A stretch of DNA of 64,000 nucleotides from an uncultured Algibacter sp. (GTDB lineage: Bacteria > Bacteroidota > Bacteroidia > Flavobacteriales > Flavobacteriaceae), in assembly GCF_947495925.1 (NCBI RefSeq), contig NZ_CANMAU010000003.1, positions 124,001 through 188,000 of the forward strand, written 5' to 3'. The notes under the pieces were generated by a model, which was given only the letters and a program-made list of their open reading frames with translations, made no database searches and was not told where the DNA came from. Each line of letters begins with the position of its first letter. Within the stretch, counting starts at the first letter, position 1. Shown here piece by piece: positions 17,471-26,958 of the stretch. A program made the translations under genes and the position numbers.

Positions 17471-19312
17471 CTAAAATGGCCAAATTATTGGGACTAACAC
17501 CATGGCAATAATGAAGAACATAAGAAGAAGCGGAGCGCCCACTTTTAGGTAATCCATAAATTTATACCCTCCTGCAGTCATTACCATGGCGTTGGTTGTA
17601 GTACCTATTGGTGTTAAGAATGCTGTAGAGGCACTAATGGCAACTACAATCATAAAAGGTGCAGGCGATAAGTTTAAAGACTGTGCAGCGAGAATAGCTA
17701 TGGGTGCCATAAGCACTGCCGTGGCCGAATTGTTTATTACCTGACTAAATGTTGTTGTTAGTAAAAATACGCCACCTAGTAGCATAATTGGGTGTATAGC
17801 CCCTAAATATTCTACCAATGCATTAGCAATTAGCTGTGCTGTACCTGTTTTTTGAAGTGCGATCCCCATTGGTATCATTGCAGCAATCATAACCACACTG
17901 GTCCAACTAATACCTTTATAGGCTTTTGCTATGGGAACACATCCAGTAAGTAATACGACTCCAGCTGAAATTAACGCTGCTATAGATCCTGGAACAATTT
18001 TAAATACCATCATGATAATCATGAGTACTAATGCGCCTAAGGCAATGTATGATTTTGGGCTTAAGCTATCTACGTTTTTCGCCATACCTTCAGGACTACC
18101 AATAATTACTAAGTGTTCATGCTGATTCTTTAAATCTTCTATGCTGTTCCAAGTTCCTCTTAATAAAAAAGCATCTCCAGCTTTAATCGTAATTTCTTTA
18201 TCGCTTAAAGGTTTATTGTTTCTTGAAGCAGCTAGTAATTGGATACCAAAACGTTTGAAATAATCACCCAGTTTATACTTTCTACCAACAAGCATAGAGT
18301 TTGGGTTAACAATTACTTCGGTCATTCCCACCTCTTGATTAATCAAGTTGTTTTTAAGTTCGTCAGTAATCGGTTCAAGAGGTAAAAGACCTAACCTAAA
18401 GCTTATCATCATTTTGTTAATGGCCTCAGTGTCGCCTTTAACGGTAATAATATCATGGTACAAGAATTCTGTACTAGGATCTGGAAATTCAATAAATTGA
18501 GGGATGCCTTTTAAAATTTTAGGATGTCTTCTTTTTATACGAATAATAGATACGTTGTACGTTTTTTCAAAATGCCACTGTTCTAATTTAGTATTTAGTA
18601 ATGGTGATATGGATCGTACTCTCAATCTATAATATCCACTGTCAATTTTATAGGCTCCAATCCAATTGTGTAAAGTAGATTCAATATTAACAGGTTTATT
18701 ATTGGTTTTGTTTTTAGGTAATAATCTGTAACCTACATATCTAAAATAGAGCAATGCTATAATTAATAGGGGAATACCTATTAAAGCAAACTCGAAGAAA
18801 GAGAAACCTTCAAAACCAGCATCTACTAAAGCATTACTAGCAATAATATTTGGAGGTGTACCGGTTAATGTTAATAACCCTCCAGTATTAGATCCAAAGG
18901 CAACAGGCATTAACATTTTTGATGGCAATGTTCCAATACTCCAAGCCGAAGATATGGTTAAAGGCATTAAGGTGGCTACAGTTCCTGTATTACTAACAAA
19001 TCCAGATAGTACACCAGCACCAAGCGTTACAATAACTAGTAGTTTGGGAACGCTATTGCCAGCCCATTCAACAAACTTTTTACCAGCCATTGCGGTCCAA
19101 CCTGTCTGTGCAATTCCCTCTCCAATAATAAATAATGCGGCAATCATAATTACCGTAGGATTACTAAAACCACTTAAGGTTTCTGACGAAGTTAAAATAC
19201 CTGTCAAATATAAACTTAGCATGGAAATTAAAGCGACTATATCTGGTGTAAACTTTCCCCAAACAAAGAGACCAATGGTAATAACTAAAATGGCGAGCAT
19301 TAAATAGATCAT
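17471..19312 (-). CDS. SLC13/DASS-family permease with RCK-C (TrkA-C) domains
   Basis: The 613-residue inner-membrane transporter belongs to the divalent anion/sodium symporter group. The N-terminal membrane half includes SGFVSNTGTVATLMPL and SNTGGLLTLTGTPPNIIAS, the two characteristic SNT-containing re-entrant loops. Two soluble TrkA-C-like domains lie at roughly residues 215-300 and 310-400. The C-terminal membrane half repeats the motif with QVINNSATAVLMAPI and SASTAFLTPIGTTTNAMV. Substrates in this family include sulfate, phosphate and dicarboxylates; none can be chosen here. It is a single gene, convergent with rlmF across a shared terminator. Confidence 0.9.
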   Translation of the reverse strand: MIYLMLAILVITIGLFVWGKFTPDIVALISMLSLYLTGILTSSETLSGFSNPTVIMIAALFIIGEGIAQTGWTAMAGKKFVEWAGNSVPKLLVIVTLGAGVLSGFVSNTGTVATLMPLTISSAWSIGTLPSKMLMPVAFGSNTGGLLTLTGTPPNIIASNALVDAGFEGFSFFEFALIGIPLLIIALLYFRYVGYRLLPKNKTNNKPVNIESTLHNWIGAYKIDSGYYRLRVRSISPLLNTKLEQWHFEKTYNVSIIRIKRRHPKILKGIPQFIEFPDPSTEFLYHDIITVKGDTEAINKMMISFRLGLLPLEPITDELKNNLINQEVGMTEVIVNPNSMLVGRKYKLGDYFKRFGIQLLAASRNNKPLSDKEITIKAGDAFLLRGTWNSIEDLKNQHEHLVIIGSPEGMAKNVDSLSPKSYIALGALVLMIIMMVFKIVPGSIAALISAGVVLLTGCVPIAKAYKGISWTSVVMIAAMIPMGIALQKTGTAQLIANALVEYLGAIHPIMLLGGVFLLTTTFSQVINNSATAVLMAPIAILAAQSLNLSPAPFMIVVAISASTAFLTPIGTTTNAMVMTAGGYKFMDYLKVGAPLLLMFFIIAMVLVPIIWPF

Positions 19313-19595
19313 ATTCTATAATTGTTTATTAGATTTAGTGTTTTATAAATATGAGGTAAAATTACCCTACAATTTAAGTATTAATTATGACTAATATCAT
19401 GCTTTAACAAGCGGTGTTGTTTTTTAATAATTATGAAATTATAGTGGTTTTATTTGTTAATGTTGAAGACGAAAACGTGATAGTAATATTTAGTATTTAA
19501 GTATTCTTAATATATTTATTGAAATTAGAATTAGGGGAGTGATAAATGCGAAATATAAACGCAATTTTAACACTTAAAATGAAAATAAAAGACAT

Positions 19596-20315
19596 ATGAA
19601 ATTAGATATTTTGGCCATTGCGGCACATCCAGATGATGTGGAGTTGGGTTGTGGAGCTACTATTGCGAAAGAAGTTGCTAATGGTAAAAAAGTAGGGATA
19701 CTTGATTTAACTCGAGGAGAATTGGGTACAAGGGGAACAGCAGAAACCAGAGCGATTGAAGCTGCAGCTGCAGCTCGTATATTGGGAGTAGACGTTAGAG
19801 AAAATTTAGGATTTGCCGATGGATTTTTTGTAAATGATAAAAAGCATCAACTTGAGGTTATTAAAATCATAAGAAAGTATCAGCCAGAGATAGTTATTTG
19901 TAATGCAATTGATGATCGGCATATAGATCATGGAAAAGGTAGCAAGTTGGTGAGTGATGCCTGTTTTTTAAGTGGTTTAATGAAAATTGAAACGACATTA
20001 AAAGATCGAGTTTGTCAAGAACCCTGGAGGCCTAAACAGGTTTATCATTTTATACAGTGGAAAAATTTAGAACCAGATATAGCAGTGGATGTGTCAGGTT
20101 ATATTGATGTTAAGATGGCATCTGTTTTGGCTTATAAAACACAATTTTATGATGCGAATAGTAAAGAGCCAGAAACACCAATATCTAGTAAAAATTTTAC
20201 CGATAGTATTATTTATAGAGCCAGAGACTTAGGGAGACTTATTGGTGTTGAATATGCCGAAGGGTTTAACGTTGAAAGATACCCAGCAGTTGATAGTTTA
20301 TTCGATTTAAAGTAG
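19596..20315 (+). CDS. bshB1: Bacillithiol biosynthesis deacetylase BshB1
   Basis: Removes acetate from GlcNAc-malate to give GlcN-malate, the second step of bacillithiol synthesis. The 239-residue length is standard for the LmbE/PIG-L fold. The zinc motif AHPDDVE is at residues 10-16, with His11, Asp13 and Asp14. The segments GILDLTRGELGTRGT, LGFADGFF and the second metal region DDRHIDHGKGSKL follow. The last pathway enzyme, BshC, is at 55048-56649; BshA is not in the window. The gene stands alone, with about 280 bases of non-coding DNA upstream in which I see no clear promoter. Confidence 0.95.
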   Translation: MKLDILAIAAHPDDVELGCGATIAKEVANGKKVGILDLTRGELGTRGTAETRAIEAAAAARILGVDVRENLGFADGFFVNDKKHQLEVIKIIRKYQPEIVICNAIDDRHIDHGKGSKLVSDACFLSGLMKIETTLKDRVCQEPWRPKQVYHFIQWKNLEPDIAVDVSGYIDVKMASVLAYKTQFYDANSKEPETPISSKNFTDSIIYRARDLGRLIGVEYAEGFNVERYPAVDSLFDLK

Positions 20316-20370
20316 TTAGGGTAAGGCCCTTGTTTTATTTTTCAAATACAGAGAAAATATTAAAAAAGTC

Positions 20371-20402
20371 TTTGTAGATAAGATTGAAAACAATTACATT
20401 TG
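20371..20402 (+). promoter_or_regulatory. Promoter of tRNA-His
   Basis: TTTG (20371-20374) and TACATTTG (20395-20402) are separated by 20 bases, a textbook Bacteroidota -33/-7 pair, 28 bases before the tRNA. Confidence 0.75.
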
Positions 20403-20430
20403 CACACGCATTACAAAATGCAGTTACACG

Positions 20431-20506
20431 GTGGTTGTAGCTCAGTTGGTTAGAGCATTGGTTTGTGGTACCAAGGGTCGCCGGTTCGAATCCGGTCTTC
20501 CACCCA
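20431..20506 (+). tRNA. tRNA-His (anticodon GTG)
   Basis: The cloverleaf is clear. D arm: GCTCAGTTGGTTAGAGC. Anticodon stem: TTGGT/ACCAA with loop TTGTGGT, anticodon GTG. T arm: GCCGG TTCGAAT CCGGT. The acceptor strands are GTGGTTG and CTTCCAC. A G at 20430 can act as the histidine-specific G-1 opposite C73 (20504). Two adjacent T-T positions (5-68 and 6-67) do not pair. A full CCA after C73 is not encoded. The gene is followed by a terminator. Confidence 0.95.
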
Positions 20507-20512
20507 AAAAGT

Positions 20513-20546
20513 AAAAGCCTTTCAAGAAATTGAAGGGCTTTTTTTG
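20513..20546 (+). terminator. Intrinsic terminator of tRNA-His
   Basis: A 12-bp stem with one G-T wobble (AAAGCCTTTCAA against TTGAAGGGCTTT) and loop GAAA is followed by a T run. Confidence 0.85.
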
Positions 20547-20660
20547 TTTTTAATCTTAGTTCATTTTGCGTATTTTGGTATAGCATAATTAGTAGTTTAA
20601 ATAAAGTGTCTTTCACTTTTTTTAGGGCATTAATATTTTTATTAATGGTCTTTGTTATAA

Positions 20661-20668
20661 TAGTTTTG
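20661..20668 (+). promoter_or_regulatory. -7 promoter element of the GH3 gene
   Basis: TAGTTTTG matches TAnnTTTG, 54 bases before the GH3 start codon. No clear -33 box is seen. Confidence 0.4.
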
Positions 20669-20722
20669 CAATAAAATAAGCATTAAATAGACAGAGAATA
20701 AACCAAATTCTAAAACAATCAA

Positions 20723-22921
20723 ATGTTAGGAAACAACAAATTCAAATTTACATTTTACTTTCTTTTTATCTGTACTATTACAATGGCGCAGGAAGTCGAT
20801 TATGGGTTTTTAGATGCCACAAAGCCTCTTGAAGAGAGGGTTGAGATTTTAGTAAATCAAATGACATTGGATGAAAAGGTAAGTCAAATGACTCATAGTT
20901 CAAGTGCAATACCAAGATTACAAATCCCTGATTATAATTGGTGGAGTGAAGCATTACACGGAGTAGCAAGAAATGGAGAAGCTACAATTTTTCCGCAAGC
21001 AATTGGTTTGGGAGCAACCTTTGATTCTGAATTAGTACATAGAGTTGCAGATGCCATATCTACAGAGGCGAGAGCCAAATATGAAATAGCGCAAAAAATG
21101 GGAAACCATAGTAAATTTGCTGGACTTACGTTTTGGTCGCCCACTGTAAATTTATTTCGAGACCCTCGTTATGGTAGAGGGCAAGAGTGTTATGGAGAAG
21201 ATCCTTATTTGGCCTCTAAAATAGGGGTTGCTTTTGTTAAGGGATTACAAGGAGAAGATCCAAATCATTTAAAAGTTGCCGCTTGTGCTAAGCATTTTGT
21301 AATGCATTCGGGACCTGAGCATAATAAACTTCAATTTAATGTTGAAGTATCTAAACAGGATTTGTACGAAACTTATTTCCCTGCTTTCAACGCTTTGGTT
21401 ACTGAAGCTAAGGTAGAAGGTGTAATGACGGCATATAATATGGTATTTGGAAAACCATCTTGCATGAATGAGTTTTTATTGAAGGAAACCTTAAGGGAGG
21501 ATTGGGATTTTGATGGTTATGTAACTTCTGATTGTGGTGCTATTTCTGGAGCTTCAGGAGGGCAGGGCTATGTAAAAACACCTCTAGAGGCATCTTCACT
21601 CGCTTTGAAAACAGGAGTGAATTTAAATTGTGGTGGTGCATATAAAAACTTGAAAAAGGCCATTGAAAAAGGCTTAGTCAGTGAGAAATTATTGAATAAA
21701 AGACTCATGCAACTTTATAAAACACGCTTTCGTTTAGGCATGTTTAATAAGGAAGAGGACAATCCTTACAGAAACATAGGGGTAGAAGACATTCACTCTA
21801 AAGCACATATTGCTTTATCTAGAGAGGTAGCGCAAAAATCTATTGTATTACTCAAAAATAAGAATAGTGTTTTACCTCTTTCACCTGATATAAAAGTACC
21901 TTATGTAACTGGCCCTTTTGCAAATTCTAATGATATGCTAATGGGTAGTTATTATGGAGTAAGTACTGGTTTAGTTACAATATTGGAAGGGATTACAGGG
22001 GCTGTTTCTAAAGGAACGTCATTAAATTACAGAAGTGGGGCACTCCCTTTTCAAATAAACCCTAATCCAAAAAATTGGGCACCGAATGTGGCTGCAGAGT
22101 CAGACGTTACTATTTGTGTTGTTGGTACCACAGCAGATTTTGAGGGAGAAGGTGTTGACGCCATAGCTTCAAGTCATGGTGGTGATAGGATAGATTTAAA
22201 GTTACCTGAAAATCAAATAAAATATATTCATCAAATTATAGAGAAGAAAAAAGATACGCCGTTAATTTTAGTTATTGCAAGTGGTAGCCCCATTTCTTTA
22301 GAAGGTATAGAAGAACATTGCGATGCCATAGTACAAATATGGTATCCTGGTGAACAGGGTGGGAATGCCGTGGCCGATATATTGTTTGGTAAAGTGTCTC
22401 CTTCTGGTCGTTTGCCAATTACATTTCCTAAAAATGTAAGTCAGTTGCCGCCTTACGAAACGTATTCGATGAAAGGGCGTACTTATAAATATATGACAGA
22501 GGAGCCCATGTTTCCTTTTGGTTTTGGATTAACCTATTCGGATACAGAATTCAAAGCCTTAGAGTTATCTTCAAAAAAAATAAAGAAGAACCAGGAATTG
22601 CGTATAAAACTGATTGTTGAAAATGTCGGTGACTTTGATATTGATGAGGTAGTACAGCTTTATATAAGCCCAAAAGACACCTCTGGAGGGATTCCGCTAA
22701 ACAGTTTAAAAGGATTCAAGCGTGTCAGATTAAATAAAAGCGAGCAAAAATCAGTTGAATTTTTAATAAATTCAGATCAGCTACAAGTAATTTCAGAAGA
22801 AGGCAAAAATATTTGGAGAAAAGGAGGCTATAAGATTACCATTGGGAACTCTTCTCCAGGTAATTTAAGTGAGAGATTAGGAGCATCTAAACCACTTGAA
22901 GCAGAAATAGAATTAAAATAA
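20723..22921 (+). CDS. Glycoside hydrolase family 3 (beta-glucosidase/beta-xylosidase type), exported
   Basis: The 732-residue secreted enzyme begins with a signal peptide (FTFYFLFICTITMAQ). The GH3 N-terminal TIM barrel has NWWSEALHGVARNG, SPTVNLFRDPRYGRGQECYGEDP and AACAKHFVMHSGPEH. The nucleophile is Asp270 in VTSDCGAIS. The C-terminal alpha/beta sandwich starts near SIVLLKNKNSVLPL, and a fibronectin III-like domain ends the protein (VVQLYISPKDTSGG). The NWWSEALHG and DPRYGRGQE segments are typical of the xylosidase/glucosidase branch that acts on plant or algal oligosaccharides. The gene stands alone, not in a polysaccharide utilisation locus. Confidence 0.93.
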   Translation: MLGNNKFKFTFYFLFICTITMAQEVDYGFLDATKPLEERVEILVNQMTLDEKVSQMTHSSSAIPRLQIPDYNWWSEALHGVARNGEATIFPQAIGLGATFDSELVHRVADAISTEARAKYEIAQKMGNHSKFAGLTFWSPTVNLFRDPRYGRGQECYGEDPYLASKIGVAFVKGLQGEDPNHLKVAACAKHFVMHSGPEHNKLQFNVEVSKQDLYETYFPAFNALVTEAKVEGVMTAYNMVFGKPSCMNEFLLKETLREDWDFDGYVTSDCGAISGASGGQGYVKTPLEASSLALKTGVNLNCGGAYKNLKKAIEKGLVSEKLLNKRLMQLYKTRFRLGMFNKEEDNPYRNIGVEDIHSKAHIALSREVAQKSIVLLKNKNSVLPLSPDIKVPYVTGPFANSNDMLMGSYYGVSTGLVTILEGITGAVSKGTSLNYRSGALPFQINPNPKNWAPNVAAESDVTICVVGTTADFEGEGVDAIASSHGGDRIDLKLPENQIKYIHQIIEKKKDTPLILVIASGSPISLEGIEEHCDAIVQIWYPGEQGGNAVADILFGKVSPSGRLPITFPKNVSQLPPYETYSMKGRTYKYMTEEPMFPFGFGLTYSDTEFKALELSSKKIKKNQELRIKLIVENVGDFDIDEVVQLYISPKDTSGGIPLNSLKGFKRVRLNKSEQKSVEFLINSDQLQVISEEGKNIWRKGGYKITIGNSSPGNLSERLGASKPLEAEIELK

Positions 22922-23095
22922 AACAAACTATATAGTTAGATCGGTTATTGTTTTGTGAAAAGTTAGTATTGTTTAGAAAATGATAGTATAGATAATAAAG
23001 GAAGAATTGAAAGTCTTTTGAGTGCAGTTTGATTAAATTAACTTTTCACTTGATAAATACATGTAGGTATGAAGTCTGTAAAAGGCCTACCTATT

Positions 23096-23671
23096 TTAGT
23101 TTTCCTTTTTGAATAAATCAATAGCCTTTAAATACTTTAGTCCTCCATTTTTAGTTTGGTCGTGTATGAATCCTTTCAATTCTGGATGATTTTCATCAAT
23201 CCAGTTTAAAAACCTATTTCTATTTCTAATGAATGTTGTATCATTAAAGATTACATATTTAGTTGTTTCAATACTACTTATTTTGTCCATATGAAATCTG
23301 ATAACTTGATTAGTAACAATAGGTTCTTCATGAAGAAATAAAACTCTTTTATCTGTTTTTGAAATCCTTGCTTTAACAATTTCACCTTCTTGTTTAACTT
23401 GAAGGATTTTGTACGTAGGTTCAAATACAGAATCCCATTTCACCCATTCAACATATTCCTCTAACGAAAATGTCTGTTCATAGTCATATTCAGTTTCTTT
23501 AGTAAAAAGACTATCATTTAAAATAGTCGCTATTCCAGAAACATCAGAATTGTCCAGGCATTTGTAGTAGCTTTTAGCAATTTCTAATTTGCTAATTTCT
23601 TTTTCAAAAGTTTTCTCTTTACAAGAGATTGAAATTAGAACTAAAATTATGATTACAGAGAATTTTTTCAT
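23096..23671 (-). CDS. Hypothetical lipoprotein
   Basis: The 191-residue protein has a lipoprotein signal ending in LISISCKEK, with the lipidated Cys17. After it, residues 25-130 (EIAKSYYKCLDNSDVSGIATILNDS) resemble an NTF2/SnoaL-like small alpha-beta fold, judged only from the alternating pattern. The C-terminal region has RNRFLNWIDENHPELKGF. I recognise no family. It is a single gene between the GH3 and patatin genes. Confidence 0.7.
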   Translation of the reverse strand: MKKFSVIIILVLISISCKEKTFEKEISKLEIAKSYYKCLDNSDVSGIATILNDSLFTKETEYDYEQTFSLEEYVEWVKWDSVFEPTYKILQVKQEGEIVKARISKTDKRVLFLHEEPIVTNQVIRFHMDKISSIETTKYVIFNDTTFIRNRNRFLNWIDENHPELKGFIHDQTKNGGLKYLKAIDLFKKEN

Positions 23672-23790
23672 GGTGTATTACGACTTATTTATTTGCCTCA
23701 AATTATAATTCATTAAGAGCTAAACGAATATAGTAGAATTTTAATAAAATGCCACCAACATTACAGATCGAAGGAGTTAGAGGTACGGTT

Positions 23791-26106
23791 CTAATCAGGA
23801 ATATTCAAATTCAGACCAACATTAAAAAATAAAGGAACATCACTCACATGGTTTACATAAGCTATATCAAAATTAACAGGACCTAAGATGGAATGATATG
23901 AAAAGGTAGAACCAACTGAAAATAAAAAGCTAGTTTCAGAAGTATCTATCCATTTCGCACTTGACGAAAGTATATTGTCAAAAAACGAATCTACATTTTT
24001 AAATCCTACAGAACCAAAATTCATGTAAGGGGTTATATAAATGTTTCGAGCAGCAGTTATTTGAGCACCCAAATGTGTTTTTATAAATTGAGTAACTATA
24101 AGCTCAGAGTCACCTAAACCACTAAAAGTAAATGAATCGCGTCGATTAACTGGTAAATTACCCCCAAGCGCGTATTGTGCTCCTTGTCCATTATTAACAA
24201 AGGATATTTTATTTGTTTGTTCAGTATCAATAAAAGTTAAGCCTGTTCCAGCATTAATTATAAATGAAAATTTATTTTTAATGGGTATGCGTTTTTCAAA
24301 TTCAAAGCTAAATTTAGAAAAGCCATTGGTTGCTCCCGAAACATTATCTTCAAAAGCTTCGTCATATTGTACATTAACATTGTGAAGGAGTGATCTTGTG
24401 ATTCTGGCTTTAAAATAAGTCCCCTTATTTGGGAAGAAGACTTTGTTCATACTATTTTGCGAATAATGTATCCCAATTTCAAAGTTATCGCTTGTATAGC
24501 GTCTTAAATCATAAATATTGTCATTTACACCAGGGTCAAGCCTAGGTTTAGTTTTGTTGTGCTCATAATTCAAGTCCAAACCAAAATATTGAAATAAAGG
24601 ATTTAAATCTCTATTAAATTGAACAGAAGATTTAAAAAAACTGCTTTTTAGTTCTTCTCCAATATTTCCATTTACATAGTAGCTCTGTTTTGATTTCTGC
24701 CCATAAGCTTGTGCGCGCCACCACCATTTTTTGATTTCTCCAATATTTTGCTGATACTCAACTCTAAATTTTGGTTGTTCTGCTACATCAATTCCAACCA
24801 AAAGGCGAGAAGAATAGCCTAGAATATTTCTGCCAGTGTAATTAACTATGAGCCCAACACCTTGTCTGGTATCATAATGTAATGCACCATTTATTTGATT
24901 TCTAGCCTTTTCATAACAGGTTAGAATGAGGTTTGTCTGGTTTTCAGTTATATTGACCGCGTACGTAATTTGATTAAAAATTTCTGTACCCATAGCTCTG
25001 TCAATCGCCTGAGCTAACTCTTTTGAAGTATATATTGTATTAGGATGTATATTCATTCTGGCTTTTAGTAAGCTCATGTTTTCTGGACTCACATCTCTAT
25101 ATTCAATTTCATGAAAAGCAAATTCATCTTTAGTATTGGGAAGTTCATGTTCTTTTTTTTGGAAGTTTTCAAGAGTTTTTGATAAAGCGATTAGGTCTGT
25201 TAGTTTGTCATTACTTGCAATTAAACCTTGTTGGTAAATTTCTGGTGTTTTTACAAAATCTTGAGTAGAGTAGGTAAGGTTAGGGTAATGGTCTATGAGT
25301 ATATTACAGCGTTTTTGATTATCAGGATTTTTTAAATTGCTAGTCATCATAGATGTTTGAAACAAAATAGTAGTAATATCATCAAGTTTATCAATAGGCT
25401 GCATACCTCCGCCTACATCACTACCAATAATGATATCTGCACCTAATTCTTCTGCAACGTCTGTGGGGAAATTGTTTAAAACACCTCCGTCTACTAATAA
25501 GGTGTTCTCGTATTTTACAGGCTCAAATACACTTGGAATGGACATACTTGCTCTTATGGCTAAACTCAATGACCCCTCCTTTATAATCACTTCTTTTCCA
25601 TTAACAAGATCTGTAGTTACAGACCGGAACGGAATAGGTAATTTATCAAAATCTTGGATATTATATACAGGATATAGCAGGGAAGATAGTAATTCTCGTA
25701 AATTCTGATCCTTTAAAAGTGCTGGTTTTACTTTTGGTTTTCCATCAATAACATCTAGGTTAACGAGGTATCTATTGAATTCACTTTTTTCCTCCACACC
25801 AACATCGCTTAATGCTATGGTGCCCCCAAGAATTTCATCCCAGTTAACTTTCATGGTCAATTCTTCTATTTCATCACCAGAATAGCCAGCCGCATACAAA
25901 CCACCGATAACACTACCCATACTAGTACCTAATACCAAGTCTGGGACAATCCCTAAACTATCAAGTTTTTGTAAAACTGGAATATGAGCAACACCTTTAG
26001 CCCCACCTCCACTTAACACAAGGGCTACTTTTGGCTTTTTATTCTGTGCAAACATGACAGAGTAGGATAAAAGGAGTATTCCAAAAATTAAAATTTTACG
26101 AAGCAT
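23791..26106 (-). CDS. Patatin-like phospholipase fused to an outer-membrane (BamA-type) barrel
   Basis: From the ATG at 26106 the product has 771 residues; an in-frame ATG at 26142 would put 12 residues before a clear signal peptide (LRKILIFGILLLSYSVMFAQ). The patatin domain (about residues 22-220) has the oxyanion loop LSGGGAKGVAHI, the nucleophile Ser in LGTSMGSVIGG, and the catalytic Asp in LLVDGGVLNNFP. A POTRA-like region and a C-terminal 16-stranded-type barrel follow, ending DVPLFFNVGLNLNIP. This PlpD-like plan is a type Vd-related outer-membrane lipase common in Bacteroidota. The likely role is phospholipid hydrolysis at the cell surface or periplasm. Confidence 0.92.
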   Translation of the reverse strand: MLRKILIFGILLLSYSVMFAQNKKPKVALVLSGGGAKGVAHIPVLQKLDSLGIVPDLVLGTSMGSVIGGLYAAGYSGDEIEELTMKVNWDEILGGTIALSDVGVEEKSEFNRYLVNLDVIDGKPKVKPALLKDQNLRELLSSLLYPVYNIQDFDKLPIPFRSVTTDLVNGKEVIIKEGSLSLAIRASMSIPSVFEPVKYENTLLVDGGVLNNFPTDVAEELGADIIIGSDVGGGMQPIDKLDDITTILFQTSMMTSNLKNPDNQKRCNILIDHYPNLTYSTQDFVKTPEIYQQGLIASNDKLTDLIALSKTLENFQKKEHELPNTKDEFAFHEIEYRDVSPENMSLLKARMNIHPNTIYTSKELAQAIDRAMGTEIFNQITYAVNITENQTNLILTCYEKARNQINGALHYDTRQGVGLIVNYTGRNILGYSSRLLVGIDVAEQPKFRVEYQQNIGEIKKWWWRAQAYGQKSKQSYYVNGNIGEELKSSFFKSSVQFNRDLNPLFQYFGLDLNYEHNKTKPRLDPGVNDNIYDLRRYTSDNFEIGIHYSQNSMNKVFFPNKGTYFKARITRSLLHNVNVQYDEAFEDNVSGATNGFSKFSFEFEKRIPIKNKFSFIINAGTGLTFIDTEQTNKISFVNNGQGAQYALGGNLPVNRRDSFTFSGLGDSELIVTQFIKTHLGAQITAARNIYITPYMNFGSVGFKNVDSFFDNILSSSAKWIDTSETSFLFSVGSTFSYHSILGPVNFDIAYVNHVSDVPLFFNVGLNLNIPD

Positions 26107-26262
26107 AGATAAGAAAAAGGTGTAAGTTAGAATTTTGTTCAATATATTAATTTTATTTGTGCTAAATAGTTACTGGCAAAATTTACTTTTTGCCGTTTAG
26201 ACATTCTCGATATTGTTTTTGAGAATATTTTTTGTACCGACGTTATTTGAATGCCGGTATAA

Positions 26263-26298
26263 AAAAAAATCCCTTTCAAATTTGAAAGGGATTTTTTT
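26263..26298 (-). terminator. Intrinsic terminator of the TonB receptor operon
   Basis: A perfect 18-bp palindrome (26263-26280 with 26281-26298), built on ATCCCTTTCAAA, is flanked by A and T runs. It lies 25 bases after the stop of the lipoprotein gene. Confidence 0.88.
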
Positions 26299-26322
26299 AA
26301 ATAATACTATATGCTTTTATTC

Positions 26323-26895
26323 TTATTGAATTTCAGCACCAGTAAATGTAATATTTAGGTCTTCAGAACCTCCAGTTACTGAACCCCATTCGTCAGAATC
26401 GTCAGCACCTTCTGGCTCGTGTACTAAAGTAATTTGTACATTTCCAGTACCTGCAGCACCAGCAACCCAAGTTGTTTTTACACCTAGTTTATTACCATCT
26501 GCTCCATCCTCGTCATCACTATCTCTAGACATGGTTAAATTGATACCATTTACGGCATATACAAAAAAGTGCTCGTCTCCTTCAGGGATAATGTCGTCAT
26601 TAAGAACATCTTCAGGCGGTGTTTCAGAAGCGTTAGTTATCGCAAGATTTAGTGAATATGTTGCATTCGCAGTAAAAGATCCAGTAATTACCTCCGTAGA
26701 AGCTCCATCTTGACCGTCAGGAGCAACACTCCCCATTACAACAACATCTGTAGCGTCTGCATCATTTGTAAAAGTTAAGGTAACATTAGTGATTAACTCT
26801 TCTTCAAGAACTGGTGGCGGTGTATCATCATCTGAACATGATGTAATAAGCGTTAAGCAAAAAAATACTCCAAGAAAAAATTTAGTGGTTTTCAT
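26323..26895 (-). CDS. Lipoprotein paired with the TonB receptor, unknown function
   Basis: From the ATG at 26895 the product has 190 residues; the upstream ATG at 26925 lacks a signal-like start. The signal KFFLGVFFCLTLITSC ends in a lipobox with Cys20, followed by an acidic linker (SDDDTPPPVLEEE). The mature domain is beta-rich and acidic, with EGDEHFFVYAVNG and TSVTGGSEDLNITFTG-like segments. Acidic surface lipoproteins next to a TonB receptor are often ligand-capture partners. It is the last gene of the leftward operon that starts at 30701 and is followed by a strong terminator. Confidence 0.75.
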   Translation of the reverse strand: MKTTKFFLGVFFCLTLITSCSDDDTPPPVLEEELITNVTLTFTNDADATDVVVMGSVAPDGQDGASTEVITGSFTANATYSLNLAITNASETPPEDVLNDDIIPEGDEHFFVYAVNGINLTMSRDSDDEDGADGNKLGVKTTWVAGAAGTGNVQITLVHEPEGADDSDEWGSVTGGSEDLNITFTGAEIQ

Positions 26896-26958
26896 AAGAT
26901 TTGAATTTGAATAATTAATTTTCATTGTTTTAATATTTAAAAGATTGTATTCGTTTTA

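Noticed and set aside
20335-20616. Leftward 93-codon ORF with GFEPATLGTTNQCSNQLSY
   Set aside because: It runs antisense through the tRNA-His gene and its terminator; this peptide is a familiar tRNA artefact.
23060-23095. Weak inverted repeat GTAGG/CCTAC after the lipoprotein gene
   Set aside because: Only five paired bases with a long loop and no T run, so not a convincing terminator.
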